Shown piece after piece: positions 18,268 to 27,236 of a DNA stretch of 64,000 nucleotides; positions within the stretch are counted from its first letter, which is position 1, and each line of letters opens with the position of its first letter. Position numbers and translations under genes: made by a program. The notes under the pieces are model-generated. The model made no database searches and was not told where the DNA came from. It was given only the letters and a program-made list of their open reading frames with translations. The stretch comes from VXYL01 sp965200375 (GTDB lineage Bacteria > Pseudomonadota > Gammaproteobacteria > Pseudomonadales > Azotimanducaceae): positions 186,001 through 250,000 of the forward strand of contig OZ241353.1 of the NCBI GenBank assembly GCA_965200375.1. Reading direction: 5' to 3'.

Positions 18268-18281
18268 GGAGAACGTTCTCC
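18268..18281. other. 14-bp perfect palindrome after gpG
   Basis: GGAGAACGTTCTCC starts 2 nt beyond the gpG stop codon. It could be an operator half-site pair, a junction scar, or chance. Confidence 0.5.
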
Positions 18282-18329
18282 GCCCAACCGCGGCGGCGAT
18301 TGTTCCGGCTGAGGGGGTCTAGCCACCAA

Positions 18330-19318
18330 GGCGAAAGTCGCCACCGCACCAGCGACGAACGACGACGTCAACACCTTCAGCGGGCTGGCCGCGGAGGGCT
18401 TCCTGCCGGCTACGGGCTGGACGTGGGCGCCGTCGTCGGCTGGGCGGCGCTTCCACCGCGAGCTGCGCGACGAGAGGGCGGAGATGCCGTACTACGAAGT
18501 GTCCGCAGAACGCCAGGCGGTGCGCCCCAGCGCCCACGGCGAAGGCTCGCTGCTCGGCGGCCACGTGCTGTGCGCCATCGCGGTGTGCGACGCGGACCTC
18601 ATCCACGCCTCGCACATCTCGGACAAAGAGGATCTGCGCCTACTATCACCGCTATCTGGACCGCGCCATCGCCGCCGAGCGCTTGCAGGAGTGGGGCGGG
18701 CGGCTGACGCTGGAGCACGACATTCCGCCGCGTGAGAGCACGGCGGCTTCGCTCGAGAACTCGATGCCGGCGAACGAGGCCGAGGCCAGGCTGCGCCGTA
18801 TGCTGCTGGCGGCCGGCTTCGGCGAATGCGCGCGCGGCAAGCGGATTCGCTTGAACAGCGCCCTCGGCAGCACCACGCCGGACGTCTTTACTGCACCGAA
18901 GATCACGAACCGGACGAAGGCGTGTGCATCTACTTGGACAGCCTGAGCCGTCACATCCACGGCAACCCGGAAACGGCCGAGCGGGATCGCCAAATCTGCG
19001 CCTGGCTGTGCGGCAGCGGCTACGAGGTGCTGGAGGTCGCGGAGAGCGAACTCGGCGACGAACAGGCGATGGCGAAGCACTTCCGACGCTTGGCTGGCTA
19101 TCTCGGCCGGGCGACTTGCGCCGGCGGGTGCGCGAGGATCGCGCATGGTTTCGCGGCGAGCGCCCCGCGGGCGAAAGGCCCGCGGGGCGCCTGGTGACGC
19201 CCACGCCGCACACGCGCTACGTAGGTTGCGTGCCCCTGGTGCCCTTGGCCGCTGCCGCCGGCACCTTCGGCGACCCGCACAGCGTGCCCGACGAATCCGA
19301 GTGGCAATGGGTGGAAGC
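18330..19318 (+). pseudogene. Frameshifted remnant with a Vsr/PD-(D/E)XK-like domain followed by an S24-peptidase-like start
   Basis: Three reading frames must be joined to read it. Part 1 (~18484-18640) ends DADLIHASHISDKEDL. Part 2 (~18640-18890) contains AEARLRRMLLAAGF and LGSTTPDVF. Part 3 (~18890-19110) continues with GVCIYLDSLSRHIHGNPETA and ends EVLEVAESELGDE. This resembles the Vsr/DUF559-like nuclease module closing large DUF1998-type helicases. A shift then gives TRYVGCVPLVPLAAAAGTFG, typical of S24 LexA-like peptidases found in defence clusters. It is cut by the IS5-type element at ~19320. Family names are from recall of motif style and are moderate at best; that it is decayed is clear. 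Confidence 0.45.
19160..19190. repeat. 13-bp perfect inverted repeat (hairpin)
   Basis: A 13-bp GC stem (19160-19172 with 19178-19190) closes a GAAAG loop. The core matches the hairpin at 9540-9564. It lies inside the decayed S24-like segment, encoding a repeated ERPAG. Confidence 0.75.
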
Positions 19319-19319
19319 A

Positions 19320-20104
19320 AGGAGGCGGGCGATGGCGATGCAGGTCGAGCGGACGATGCTGGGCGATGCCCAGTGGAAGCGGATCGAGCCGCTGTGCGCG
19401 GGCAAGGAAGGGGATGCCGGCCGCACGGGCGACGACAACCGGCGCTTCGTGGAGGCGGTGCCGTGGATAGGGCGGACGGGTGCGCCGTGGCGCGACCTGC
19501 CGCCGCGGTTCGGCAAGTGGAACACGGTGTTCCAGCGCTTCCGCCGCTGGGCGAAGAAGGCGTCTTCAAGCGGATGTTCGAGGAGCTGTCGCCGGACCTG
19601 GACTTCGGGGAAGTGCGGATCGACGGCACGAACGTGCGCGTCCACCAGCATGCGACTGGGAAAAAGGGGGCGCCGAAAAGTCGGGGCGGTCGCGCGGCGG
19701 GCTGACGACGAAGATGGTGGCGCTGGTGGACGCGTTGGGGAGGCTGTCGCGGTTCGCGCTGCTGGCGGGCCACCGCCACGAGTCGCCGGCGGCGCCGGGT
19801 CTGCTGGCGGGCCTGTCGTTCGGGGCGCTGCTGGTCGACCGTGGCTTCGACAGCGACCGTCTGCGGGCGCTGCTGGCGTCGCTGGGCGCGGAGGCGGTGG
19901 CGCCGCCGAAGTCGAACCGGACCGAGGCCATCGCCTGCGACATGGAGAAGTACGCGAGGCGGCACCGGGTGGAGAACTTCTTCTGCCGGATCAAGAACTT
20001 CCGCCGCATCGCCACCCGCTACGACCAGACCGAGTCGAGCTACGCGGCGATGATCCGCATGGTCGCCGTCTGGCTCGCGCTGGCCTGATTGTCAACGCTC
20101 CCTA
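19320..20104 (+). mobile_element. IS5-family (IS427-like) element, decayed
   Basis: The transposase begins near 19332 (MAMQVERTMLGDAQWKRIEPL) and has RTGAPWRDLPPRFGKWNTVF, VRIDGTNVRVHQHA (first D of DDE), SRGGLTTK, LLVDRGFDSDRLR (second D) and RHRVENFFCRIKNFRRIATRYD (E). Two frame changes are needed. The one at the A-G run near 19650-19660 is a -1 change, consistent with the programmed frameshift of this group. The one near 19550 is a 1-nt loss in the W-A-K-K codons and should inactivate it. The right end is seen as ATTGTCAACGCTCC next to a CTAG; no matching left end is visible before 19332. Confidence 0.8.
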
Positions 20105-20293
20105 GAACGCCTTCTCCAACCCCGCTTGGGTGAGTACGGCATTGGCGGTGTGCCGGGACTTGATGTTGCCGTCAATCGGGAAGCTGCGATTGGAGATGGG
20201 GCTGTACCAAATCTCATGATCGCCACGGCCATGTCTCACGAAGTGGCAGTGCGCTGCACGGAGCCTCTGCTTCAACCTCCGCGTGCTCGCCAC
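20102..20293 (-). CDS. hicA: HicA-type toxin (mRNA interferase)
   Basis: A 63-residue dsRBD-like mRNA interferase. It has LRAAHCHFVRHGRGDHEIWYSP, with the G-D-H catalytic-His motif, then IKSRHTANAVLTQAGL at the C-terminus; both are characteristic of HicA. The start is GTG 20293. It lies 10 nt after the hicB stop, in the less common antitoxin-first order. Its stop codon lies in the CTAG adjoining the IS right end, so the insertion stopped exactly at the toxin's 3' end. The pair appears intact among decayed neighbours, as expected for an addiction module. Confidence 0.85.
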   Translation of the reverse strand: MASTRRLKQRLRAAHCHFVRHGRGDHEIWYSPISNRSFPIDGNIKSRHTANAVLTQAGLEKAF

Positions 20294-20303
20294 GAAGCCT
20301 AGC

Positions 20304-20555
20304 TCAGCTCGCCGCGAGCCTGATGGTCTCCAGCCGCTTTAGCGTCAACTGAATGGCGACCTCCCCCCGCGCATGGTCTTGGCGTACCAAGTGCCGATTG
20401 GCATCGTACAGATCGGGAACCAAGTCTCTGACTTTCTGCACCAACTGCTGCTGCGTCTCGGCTTCTGCCACCAATCCGGGAAAGTCCGTATCGGAGACGT
20501 ACCAGACGCCAGCTTCATCGTCCCACGAGATCGCGGCGAAATACGGGGTTGACAC
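20304..20555 (-). CDS. HicB-like antitoxin (DUF1902)
   Basis: An 83-residue DUF1902/HicB-fold protein: YFAAISWDDEAGVWYVSDTD, then FPGLVAEAET, the pseudo-RNase H antitoxin core. It is expected to bind and neutralise HicA and repress the operon. The start is the GTG at 20555, which has AAGGAG 7 nt upstream and gives the family N-terminus. An ATG two bases away is in the wrong frame. Confidence 0.8.
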   Translation of the reverse strand: MSTPYFAAISWDDEAGVWYVSDTDFPGLVAEAETQQQLVQKVRDLVPDLYDANRHLVRQDHARGEVAIQLTLKRLETIRLAAS

Positions 20556-20612
20556 ATCGATCTCCTTGCTTACGGCGCTAGGCCAGCGCTCTCGTCGTTT
20601 GACGCTCACCAA

Positions 20613-20809
20613 CCGCCATAGAGCACGGGCGGCGACTCCGCAACCCTAAGGCGTAGCAGATTGCGGTGTCAAACTAGGCCGATCCAAAGGTGGGCGGCTG
20701 ACCGAGCCGCGCCCTCCTCCCCTCCTCCCCGCACACACCGTCGTTGCCCCACCCTCGTACACGCAAGTACGATGCTCACCACTGACAGACGGCTTGCAGG
20801 AAGGCCCGG
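20613..20809. other. Divergent intergenic region between hicBA and the methyltransferase remnant
   Basis: About 200 bases that should hold the hicBA promoter/operator. I see no clear hexamers. It contains a pyrimidine-rich CCTCCTCCCC run near 20710-20730. Confidence 0.35.
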
Positions 20810-23800
20810 TTGCCTCGACACCCCCACATCTCCGCGTCGCTTACGCCAGCGTCGAACCACAGCCTTCCCGGCTGGGAGGACCTGAGCCACAGCGGCCTGC
20901 TCCTCGACGCCGCCCGCATCGCGGGACTCGCCGGCTACACTCCAGCGCCGCTCGGCAACTACGCGAAGGACAAGCTGCGCCGCCGCGCCATCGCGCTCCT
21001 CGACGGTGCGCAAACGGACAGCGCCGAAGTCTCCCGCTTCGTCGCCTTCGTGCTTGAAGAGGCGTGCGGCTTCGATGCGGCCACCGGCGTCTGGCAGCGG
21101 GGCAGCCATGTTCCGCCTGCCGAAGGCCGGCGAATCGTCACTGGCGAGACGGTGAAGCCTCGCCACTTGTGGAAGGGCCCGCGCGGCGCTCGCTTGCCGG
21201 TATTCCTGGACGATGCCGCGCGGCTCGGCATTGGCAGAAGCCGTCGCGCCGTGGGCCAAGCGCTGGCCTATCTGCGCGCTGGCCGAGAACACTTGGCGCT
21301 GCTCACCAACGGCCGTCACTGGCGCCTGTTGTTCGCGGGCATGGACTTCGACGCCTCCTGCCAGTGGGATGCGGAGTCCTGGTTCGCGCAAGGCGAGCTG
21401 GCGCCGCAAGTGACGGCGCTGCGTACTTTGCTGCAACCCAAGCTGTGGACGCCGGCGCAGGACGCCGCGCCGCCGCTGCTGCAAGGCATCCGCGACACCC
21501 GCAAGGGCCAGGCGGAGCTCTCCGAAGTACTGGGCGAACGGGTGCGCAAAGCGGTGGAGATTCTCATTCAAGGCCACGGCGAGGCGTTGCAGGAACGCTG
21601 CGCGAACGTGGACCGGCGGACATCTACCGCGCCGCCTGCCGGGTGGCGATGCGGCTGGTGGTGGCGCTGTTCGCCGAATCCCGCGAGCTGCTGCCGCGCA
21701 GCAACGCCTTGTACGACGCGAGCTACGGCATCGAAGGGCTGCGGTCGCGGCTGGCCGCCGAGGCGGCGCGGGGCGTGGCGCTGGCCGAGAGCCATGCCGC
21801 ATGGCCCCGCGTGCTGGCGCTGTTCCGCTTGGTATACCGAGGTTCGCACTTCCCGGACCTGCCGGTGGCGGCATACGGCGGCGAACTGTTCGCGCCCGGC
21901 GGCAGCGCAGGCGCCAGCGCAGACGGCCTTTCGCAAGCGCTCGCCGTGTTCGAGACGGCGTGCTTCGAGAGCGAATGCTGCAACGATTGGCACGTTCACC
22001 AAATGCTGCGCCTGCTCACCCGCACCACCATGCGCATTCGCCAAGGCCGCGGCAGCATCCGCGCAGACGTGCCAGTGGATTTCTCCGATCTCTCCTCCGA
22101 GTACATCGGCATCATCTACGAGGGCCTGCCGGACTACGAGCTGAAGACGGCGCCCGCCGGCGACCCGGTGATCTTCCTCGCCGTGGGCGATCAGCCGGCG
22201 CTGCCGCTCTCGCGTTTGGAGGCGATGGAAGACGGCGCGTTGAAGGCGCTGTTCGCGAGCTTGAAGGAAGCGGTCATAGAAACGATGGACCGCACCCTGC
22301 CGTTCGGCTTCCTCGACCACAAAGTGAAGTGCGGCAACGCGCTGATCGGCGCTTGGTTCGACCAGTTCGCCCACTATCCGGCGATGGCGTGGAAGCACCG
22401 CGAAGGCGGCGACAAGAACCACGGCAACGGCGTGCATTACCCGAAGAACGCCCGCACCAAGGCGCTCAAGGCGTTCGTGAAGGAGCGCCTGACGCCGGAC
22501 TTGCGCTTGTTCCTGCGCGGCCCGGACCTGCTGCAGGGCGATTTGCTGGCCGAGGCTGGCAAGGCCCACGACGACGCGCTGGCGGTGCTGGCGGAAATGT
22601 ACGCCCTGCCGATCCAAGACGCCAAGGAACGCGCCGCCAAATACCGCGAACGCTTCCTGGGTTCCGCCGCGTGGCGTTCGCTGAAAGCCGCGATGGACTT
22701 GTGGTGCGCCTGCTGGTTCTGGCCCGCCGAAGAACTCGACTGCGCCCCGCTGCCGAGAACCTTCGCCGCGCCGTCGGAAGAGACCCGCACCGTGGCGGGC
22801 CGGCTGGCGCAAGCACTGCGCTTCTTCCATTGGGAGCTGGAGTTCCCGGACGTGTTCGACCAGCCCGGCGCCGGCTTCGACGCGATGCTGGGCAATCCGC
22901 CGTGGGACATCGCCAAGCCGGTTTCCAAGGAGTTCTTCTCCAACATCGACCCGCTGTACCGCTCCTACGGCAAGCAGGAGGCGATCCGCCGCCAGTCCGG
23001 CTACTTTGAGGACGCGGACGTGGAGCGCAGCTGGCTGGACTACAACGCCCGCTTCCGCGCCCAATCCAACTTCATGGGCCGCGCCGCGCAGCCGTTCGGC
23101 GATCCGCGCTCCGCCACCGCCCCGAACCGCTTCGCCATCGCGCGCGGCCACGAGAACCAGCGTCTGCACAACGAGTGGCGCGGGGCGCGGGCGCAATCCA
23201 CCGGCTACGCCGACCCCGCGCACCCGTTCCGGCACCAGGGTTCGGCAGACCTCAACTCCTACAAGCTGTTCCTGGAAGCAACTCACGCGCTGCTGCACCC
23301 CGGCGGGCGGCTGGGCTTCGTGGTGCCCTCCGGCCTCTATTCGGACAACGGCACCGCCGCGCTGCGCCGCCTGTTCCCTGACGCGCTGCCGATGGGAGTG
23401 GCTGTTCGGCTTCGAGAACCGCGAGGGCCTGTTTCCAATTCATCGCAGCTACAAGTTCAACCCGGTGATCGTGCAGAAGGGCGGCGCCACGGCGGCCATC
23501 CGCACCGCCTTCATGCGCCGCAACCTGGACGACTGGGAACGCGCCGAGGCACTGGCCACGCCCTACGCCGCCCGCCAAGTGGCGCGATTCAGCCCCAAGA
23601 GCCGAGCGATTCTGGAAATCCAATCGCCGCGGGACTTGGAGATTCTGGAGAAGATCTACGCGCCTTCCCATGCGAGGGGTTCCCCCTCGCGCTCCCCGGC
23701 TGAGGGCTCTGTCTTGCTCGGCGACGACGGCCCGAACGGCTGGGGCATCCGCTACGCCACCGAGTTCCACATGACCAACGACTCGCGCCTGTTCCCGCCC

Positions 23801-24238
23801 CGCCCGCAGTGGGAGGCCAAGGGCTACCGCCCAGACGAGTACAGCCGCTGGCTGCTGGGCGACTGGCGGCCGATCGGGGAACTGTGGGCGGAGATGGGCG
23901 TGGATGCGTCTCGGCCGGTGGCGGCGGCGGTGGAGCTCGAGGACTGGTTGTTCGATTCGAGCGCCGGGCCGGAGCGGCGGGTGGCGGAGGCGCGGTTTGT
24001 TCATGGGCACTTGCTGAAGCCCGGGGACGTGGCGCGGACGGACTGGCGTGTGCGGTGTGCGCAGCCGCCGTACGACGAGTTGCCGGTGGCAAGAGCGGCG
24101 ATTCCGGCGGGGGTGGTGCTATCGCGGGAGGGGGACGCTTGGATTCGGGAGGATCGGGTGCGGGGGATGGCGTTGCCGGTGTATGTGGCAAGATGATCTA
24201 TGTGGGTCAGTGGACAGCGGCACCGGTGGCTGGGAGCG
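20810..24238 (+). pseudogene. Large N6-adenine DNA methyltransferase (Eco57I/type IIG or DISARM-like), three frameshifts
   Basis: Joining three frames gives >1,100 residues. N-terminal: GWEDLSHSGLLLDAARIAGLA, VFLDDAARLGIGRSRR. Centre: DFSDLSSEYIGIIYEGL and LDHKVKCGNALIGAW. The catalytic motif IV is at ~22885 (AMLGNPPWDIAK), with GRLGFVVPSGLYSDNG after it, then WLFGFENREGLFPIHRSYKF. Frame changes lie near 21612, ~23380 and ~24185. After the last, ...KMIYVGQWT continues the expected sequence briefly before it decays. The family methylates adenine in restriction, BREX- or DISARM-type systems; which one cannot be decided without partners. It belongs with the other decayed defence genes here. Confidence 0.8.
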
Positions 24239-24755
24239 TCGTGTCGATAAAGACAAAGACCCCGAACTCCGCCACACCGTCCTGACTCTGGTTGCTTTCC
24301 ACGACCTGCAAGCGCACATCGCCTCGGCTGCGGATCAAACAAGCGGGCATTGAGGCATTCCTCAGCCAAAACGCCGGCGACGGATGGCAGCTCCCAGAGG
24401 CACTGTGCCTCGCGGATTACGGCCTCGGCCACGACCACCGCGCACAGCATCCGCAGCCCGTTGCGACCCACCTAAGCCCGCGGCTCTCCGACTGGCAGCT
24501 TGGCCAGAGTGCCGACGAACCCGTCCGCGAGTGTCACCTGCATGCCAGAAGCCCTGCTAGGCGAGTTGGATCATGCCCGTCTGCTGCGCGAAATCGAACG
24601 TCAAATTCAGCCTGAAAGGCCGTTGCTCGAAGTGGCGGAGCCGAGGGCGAAGTACGAGCTGACGGGGCGTGACGACCCTAGTTTGTTCGAGTAGCGACCA
24701 CTACTTGGTTACCAACACTGCCACATTCTCCTATCGGCAAGATTCCCCGACAAGC
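24239..24755. other. No intact gene; probable decayed 3' part of the methyltransferase region
   Basis: About 500 bases with only short frames on either strand. One plus-strand frame up to 24694 ends in AEPRAKYELTGRDDPSLFE but is not recognised. Base composition becomes AT-richer towards 24700. Confidence 0.4.
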
Positions 24756-25964
24756 TTACTGCCCAGTCGCATCGATCACATGCTCCAACCGACGTGCAAC
24801 GTGTTTGTTCGAACATGCCTGCCGGACTTGACTACTAGACTCTCTCAATCCATGCACGAAGTTGCTATCAAGCTTAGATATTTGGAGAATCCGCAAGCAA
24901 ATTGGTGCACCAATGTCACTGTAGAAGACCCGCCTGTTGATACCTCGCCCATATCCGCCCGGCTCACCGATGTAGCAGAGAATCAGCCACTCCACAAACT
25001 TGCCCATAAGTTCTTCTGGGCAGAATCTCAGTCCATCTATTTCCTCCAAATCCGCTAGCACGGTGCGATGGGACCCGTGACTAGACCAGTGATGTGAAGT
25101 AGAGCTCAGTTTTTTCCAATAGCCTTCGAAATACGCTCTGACTTGGAGCTTTTTAAGATAGGGTACAACTCCCGCGGCGTGGGCAACTCGAAACTCGATC
25201 GCGCTTGGCTCCTTACGGCCGATGCGCCTAACGAAGTCTTTGGCTACCTCAATCAACACATTACTCCGTGCGATGTCATGCAAGCAAGTAAGAGTACGGT
25301 AACAGTTCTGCCGGACGATGTCGGGTTTCTTGCCGTCCAACGAGACGCTGATGAGATATCTGTATATATCCCTCTGACGTGGCTCTGGAGCGTGCTCGAA
25401 CTCCTCAAGCGCCAGTCCTTCCAATACGGAAGGTTCTGACTGTTCCACTATTTCCTTAACGTCAGCTAGTTTGATCACTTGTATAGGATCCTGAGAAAGG
25501 ACGTCCCGAATGCACGTCTCGAAGACGTAGATGCACTCCGCGTCACTTGCCTCGTATTCGTCGTCCTCATGTTCTAAGTCTTTGCGGATGTCATATGCAC
25601 GCTTAAGGCGCCTCCAAGCCGGGCGGGATAAAAGGCCCATGTGGTACGCTAGCTGGAGGACGTTTGTCGTGGTGTACTGCTCAATGTCCTCGGCCTTCGC
25701 TACGGTTGGCAGCTTTTGCTGCGTAGCTGCCTCCGACGCGATGTCTAGACCGGCAATTTGGATCTTCTCTCGGAGATCGTGGATGCTAGCGTTAAGTAAC
25801 CGTTGGCAAGCACTACTTGGGTCTACGGGAAGCAGCTTCTCGACTCGTTCGATCAGTTTCTTCGACCGCCACTCCTCTCTGACCCGTGCGAGCATGGCAG
25901 GGAGGTTTGTTGGGAGAGCTACTTCGCCGTGTGGGGCGACGACCAGTGCTTTTGTATTGTCCAT
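24756..25964 (-). CDS. Unknown protein with a HEPN-like motif
   Basis: A 402-residue protein I do not recognise. It is clearly AT-richer than its surroundings, indicating transfer. The start ATG 25964 follows AGGAACC. Residues ~95-150 have YHMGLLSRPAWRRLKRAYDIRKDLEHEDDEYEA. RKDLEH fits the R-x4-H motif of HEPN ribonucleases and is followed by the usual amphipathic helix (YVFETCIRDVLS). The rest is helical and charged with no recognisable catalytic motif. It sits between a methyltransferase remnant and an XRE-ImmA gene, a setting where HEPN effectors of defence or toxin systems are common. HEPN identity is tentative. Confidence 0.5.
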   Translation of the reverse strand: MDNTKALVVAPHGEVALPTNLPAMLARVREEWRSKKLIERVEKLLPVDPSSACQRLLNASIHDLREKIQIAGLDIASEAATQQKLPTVAKAEDIEQYTTTNVLQLAYHMGLLSRPAWRRLKRAYDIRKDLEHEDDEYEASDAECIYVFETCIRDVLSQDPIQVIKLADVKEIVEQSEPSVLEGLALEEFEHAPEPRQRDIYRYLISVSLDGKKPDIVRQNCYRTLTCLHDIARSNVLIEVAKDFVRRIGRKEPSAIEFRVAHAAGVVPYLKKLQVRAYFEGYWKKLSSTSHHWSSHGSHRTVLADLEEIDGLRFCPEELMGKFVEWLILCYIGEPGGYGRGINRRVFYSDIGAPICLRILQISKLDSNFVHGLRESSSQVRQACSNKHVARRLEHVIDATGQ

Positions 25965-26080
25965 AATGGTTCCTCGACAATGGGCAGGGACGACTCTGCC
26001 ATGTGGGGCCATTCTAAGGGATTTCAAGTAACCGATTCAAAGGGCCGGGCACGGACGACGGATCGACCATCGCCGCCAAC

Positions 26081-27193
26081 GTGGCCCGGCTGCGGCTGGA
26101 CGGTGGCTTGACCCAGGAGGGCTTGGCCTCAAAGGCTGGACTGTCGCGGCTGGCGCTGGGGCGCATCGAGCGCGGTGCCGCCATCCCGAGGGCGAGCACC
26201 GTGCGGGCGCTGGCCAAGGCGCTCGGCGTGCCCGTGGGCGAACTGGTCATGCCGGTGCGCCCGCTTGAGAGCGTCCGGTTCCGCGCCAAGGCGAAGGTGC
26301 GCTCTCGCGAGCAGATCCTCGCCGAGGTGTCCAAGTGGCTCGAAGCCTATGCGTGGCTGGAGGAGGAGCTTGGCGAGCGGGCGGACTTCCGCTTCGGCAA
26401 GGCGCGGCCGTCGAGCGGCGGTGCCGAGCCGGACGCTGTGGCGCAGGCTGCCCGCGAAGCGGTGGGCTTGGCACCGGAGGTGGCTGTGCGGGATATCTGC
26501 GGGCTGCTGGACCGTGGCGGCGTGAAGCTCCTGCTCTTGGAGACCACGCGGGACTCCTTCTTCGGCCTGAGCGTCGGTGAACCGGACGGTGGCCCAGCCG
26601 TCGTGGTGAACACTTGGGAGCGCATCTCCGTGGAGCGGTGGATCTTCACGGCGGCGCACGAGTTGGGGCATCTCCTGCTCCATCCCCACGAGTACCAGGT
26701 CCAAGCGACGGACGTCCCCGAAGATGCCGAGCGCGAGGCGGACGAGTTCGCCAGCGAATTCCTGATGCCCGAATGCGCCTTCGCCGAAGCGTGGGACGCC
26801 ACCAGCGGGTACTCCCTGCTCTCCCGGGTTCTCAAGGTGAAGCGCATCTTCCGAGTGAGCTACAAGACCGTGCTCTACCGGCTGGTGCAGTCGGGTCGGG
26901 TGCAGGCGCCAAGGGTGTGGCAAGCATTCCAAGCCCAGCATCGAGCCTACTTCGGCAAGACGTTGCTCAAGGCCGACGAACCGCAGGCCCTAGGCAAGAG
27001 CGAGTTCGCGTGGGGTTGGGGCCGCGCCGGGGAGCCGGACGGCCTCTCGCGCCACGACTTCATGGAAGATCGGCTGCACCGCCTTGTGCGCCAAGCCTTG
27101 GAGCGCGGGCGCATCTCTCTCGGTAGAGCCGCCGAGATTCTGGGCCTCGAACGCGAGGGCATGAGGAGGCTGGCGGGGGAGTGGGAGAAGTAG
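26081..27193 (+). CDS. XRE-family regulator fused to ImmA/IrrE-type metallopeptidase
   Basis: A 370-residue protein. Residues 1-55 form an XRE helix-turn-helix (LTQEGLASKAGLSRLALGRIERG). The ImmA/IrrE peptidase domain has the HExxH zinc motif in AAHELGHLLLHP (~residue 197) and EREADEFASEFLMP with the third ligand. Such proteins cleave or inactivate a partner repressor/toxin, or act as antitoxins. The only start in frame after an upstream stop (26015) is GTG 26081, and the codons before it (TIAANVARLR) look like native N-terminus, so the true start may be lost or non-canonical. The divergent neighbour is the HEPN-like gene. Confidence 0.8.
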   Translation: MARLRLDGGLTQEGLASKAGLSRLALGRIERGAAIPRASTVRALAKALGVPVGELVMPVRPLESVRFRAKAKVRSREQILAEVSKWLEAYAWLEEELGERADFRFGKARPSSGGAEPDAVAQAAREAVGLAPEVAVRDICGLLDRGGVKLLLLETTRDSFFGLSVGEPDGGPAVVVNTWERISVERWIFTAAHELGHLLLHPHEYQVQATDVPEDAEREADEFASEFLMPECAFAEAWDATSGYSLLSRVLKVKRIFRVSYKTVLYRLVQSGRVQAPRVWQAFQAQHRAYFGKTLLKADEPQALGKSEFAWGWGRAGEPDGLSRHDFMEDRLHRLVRQALERGRISLGRAAEILGLEREGMRRLAGEWEK

Positions 27194-27236
27194 CGAATGA
27201 AGCGCCGACGGTGCTGCTGGCGGATGGATGTGCTCA

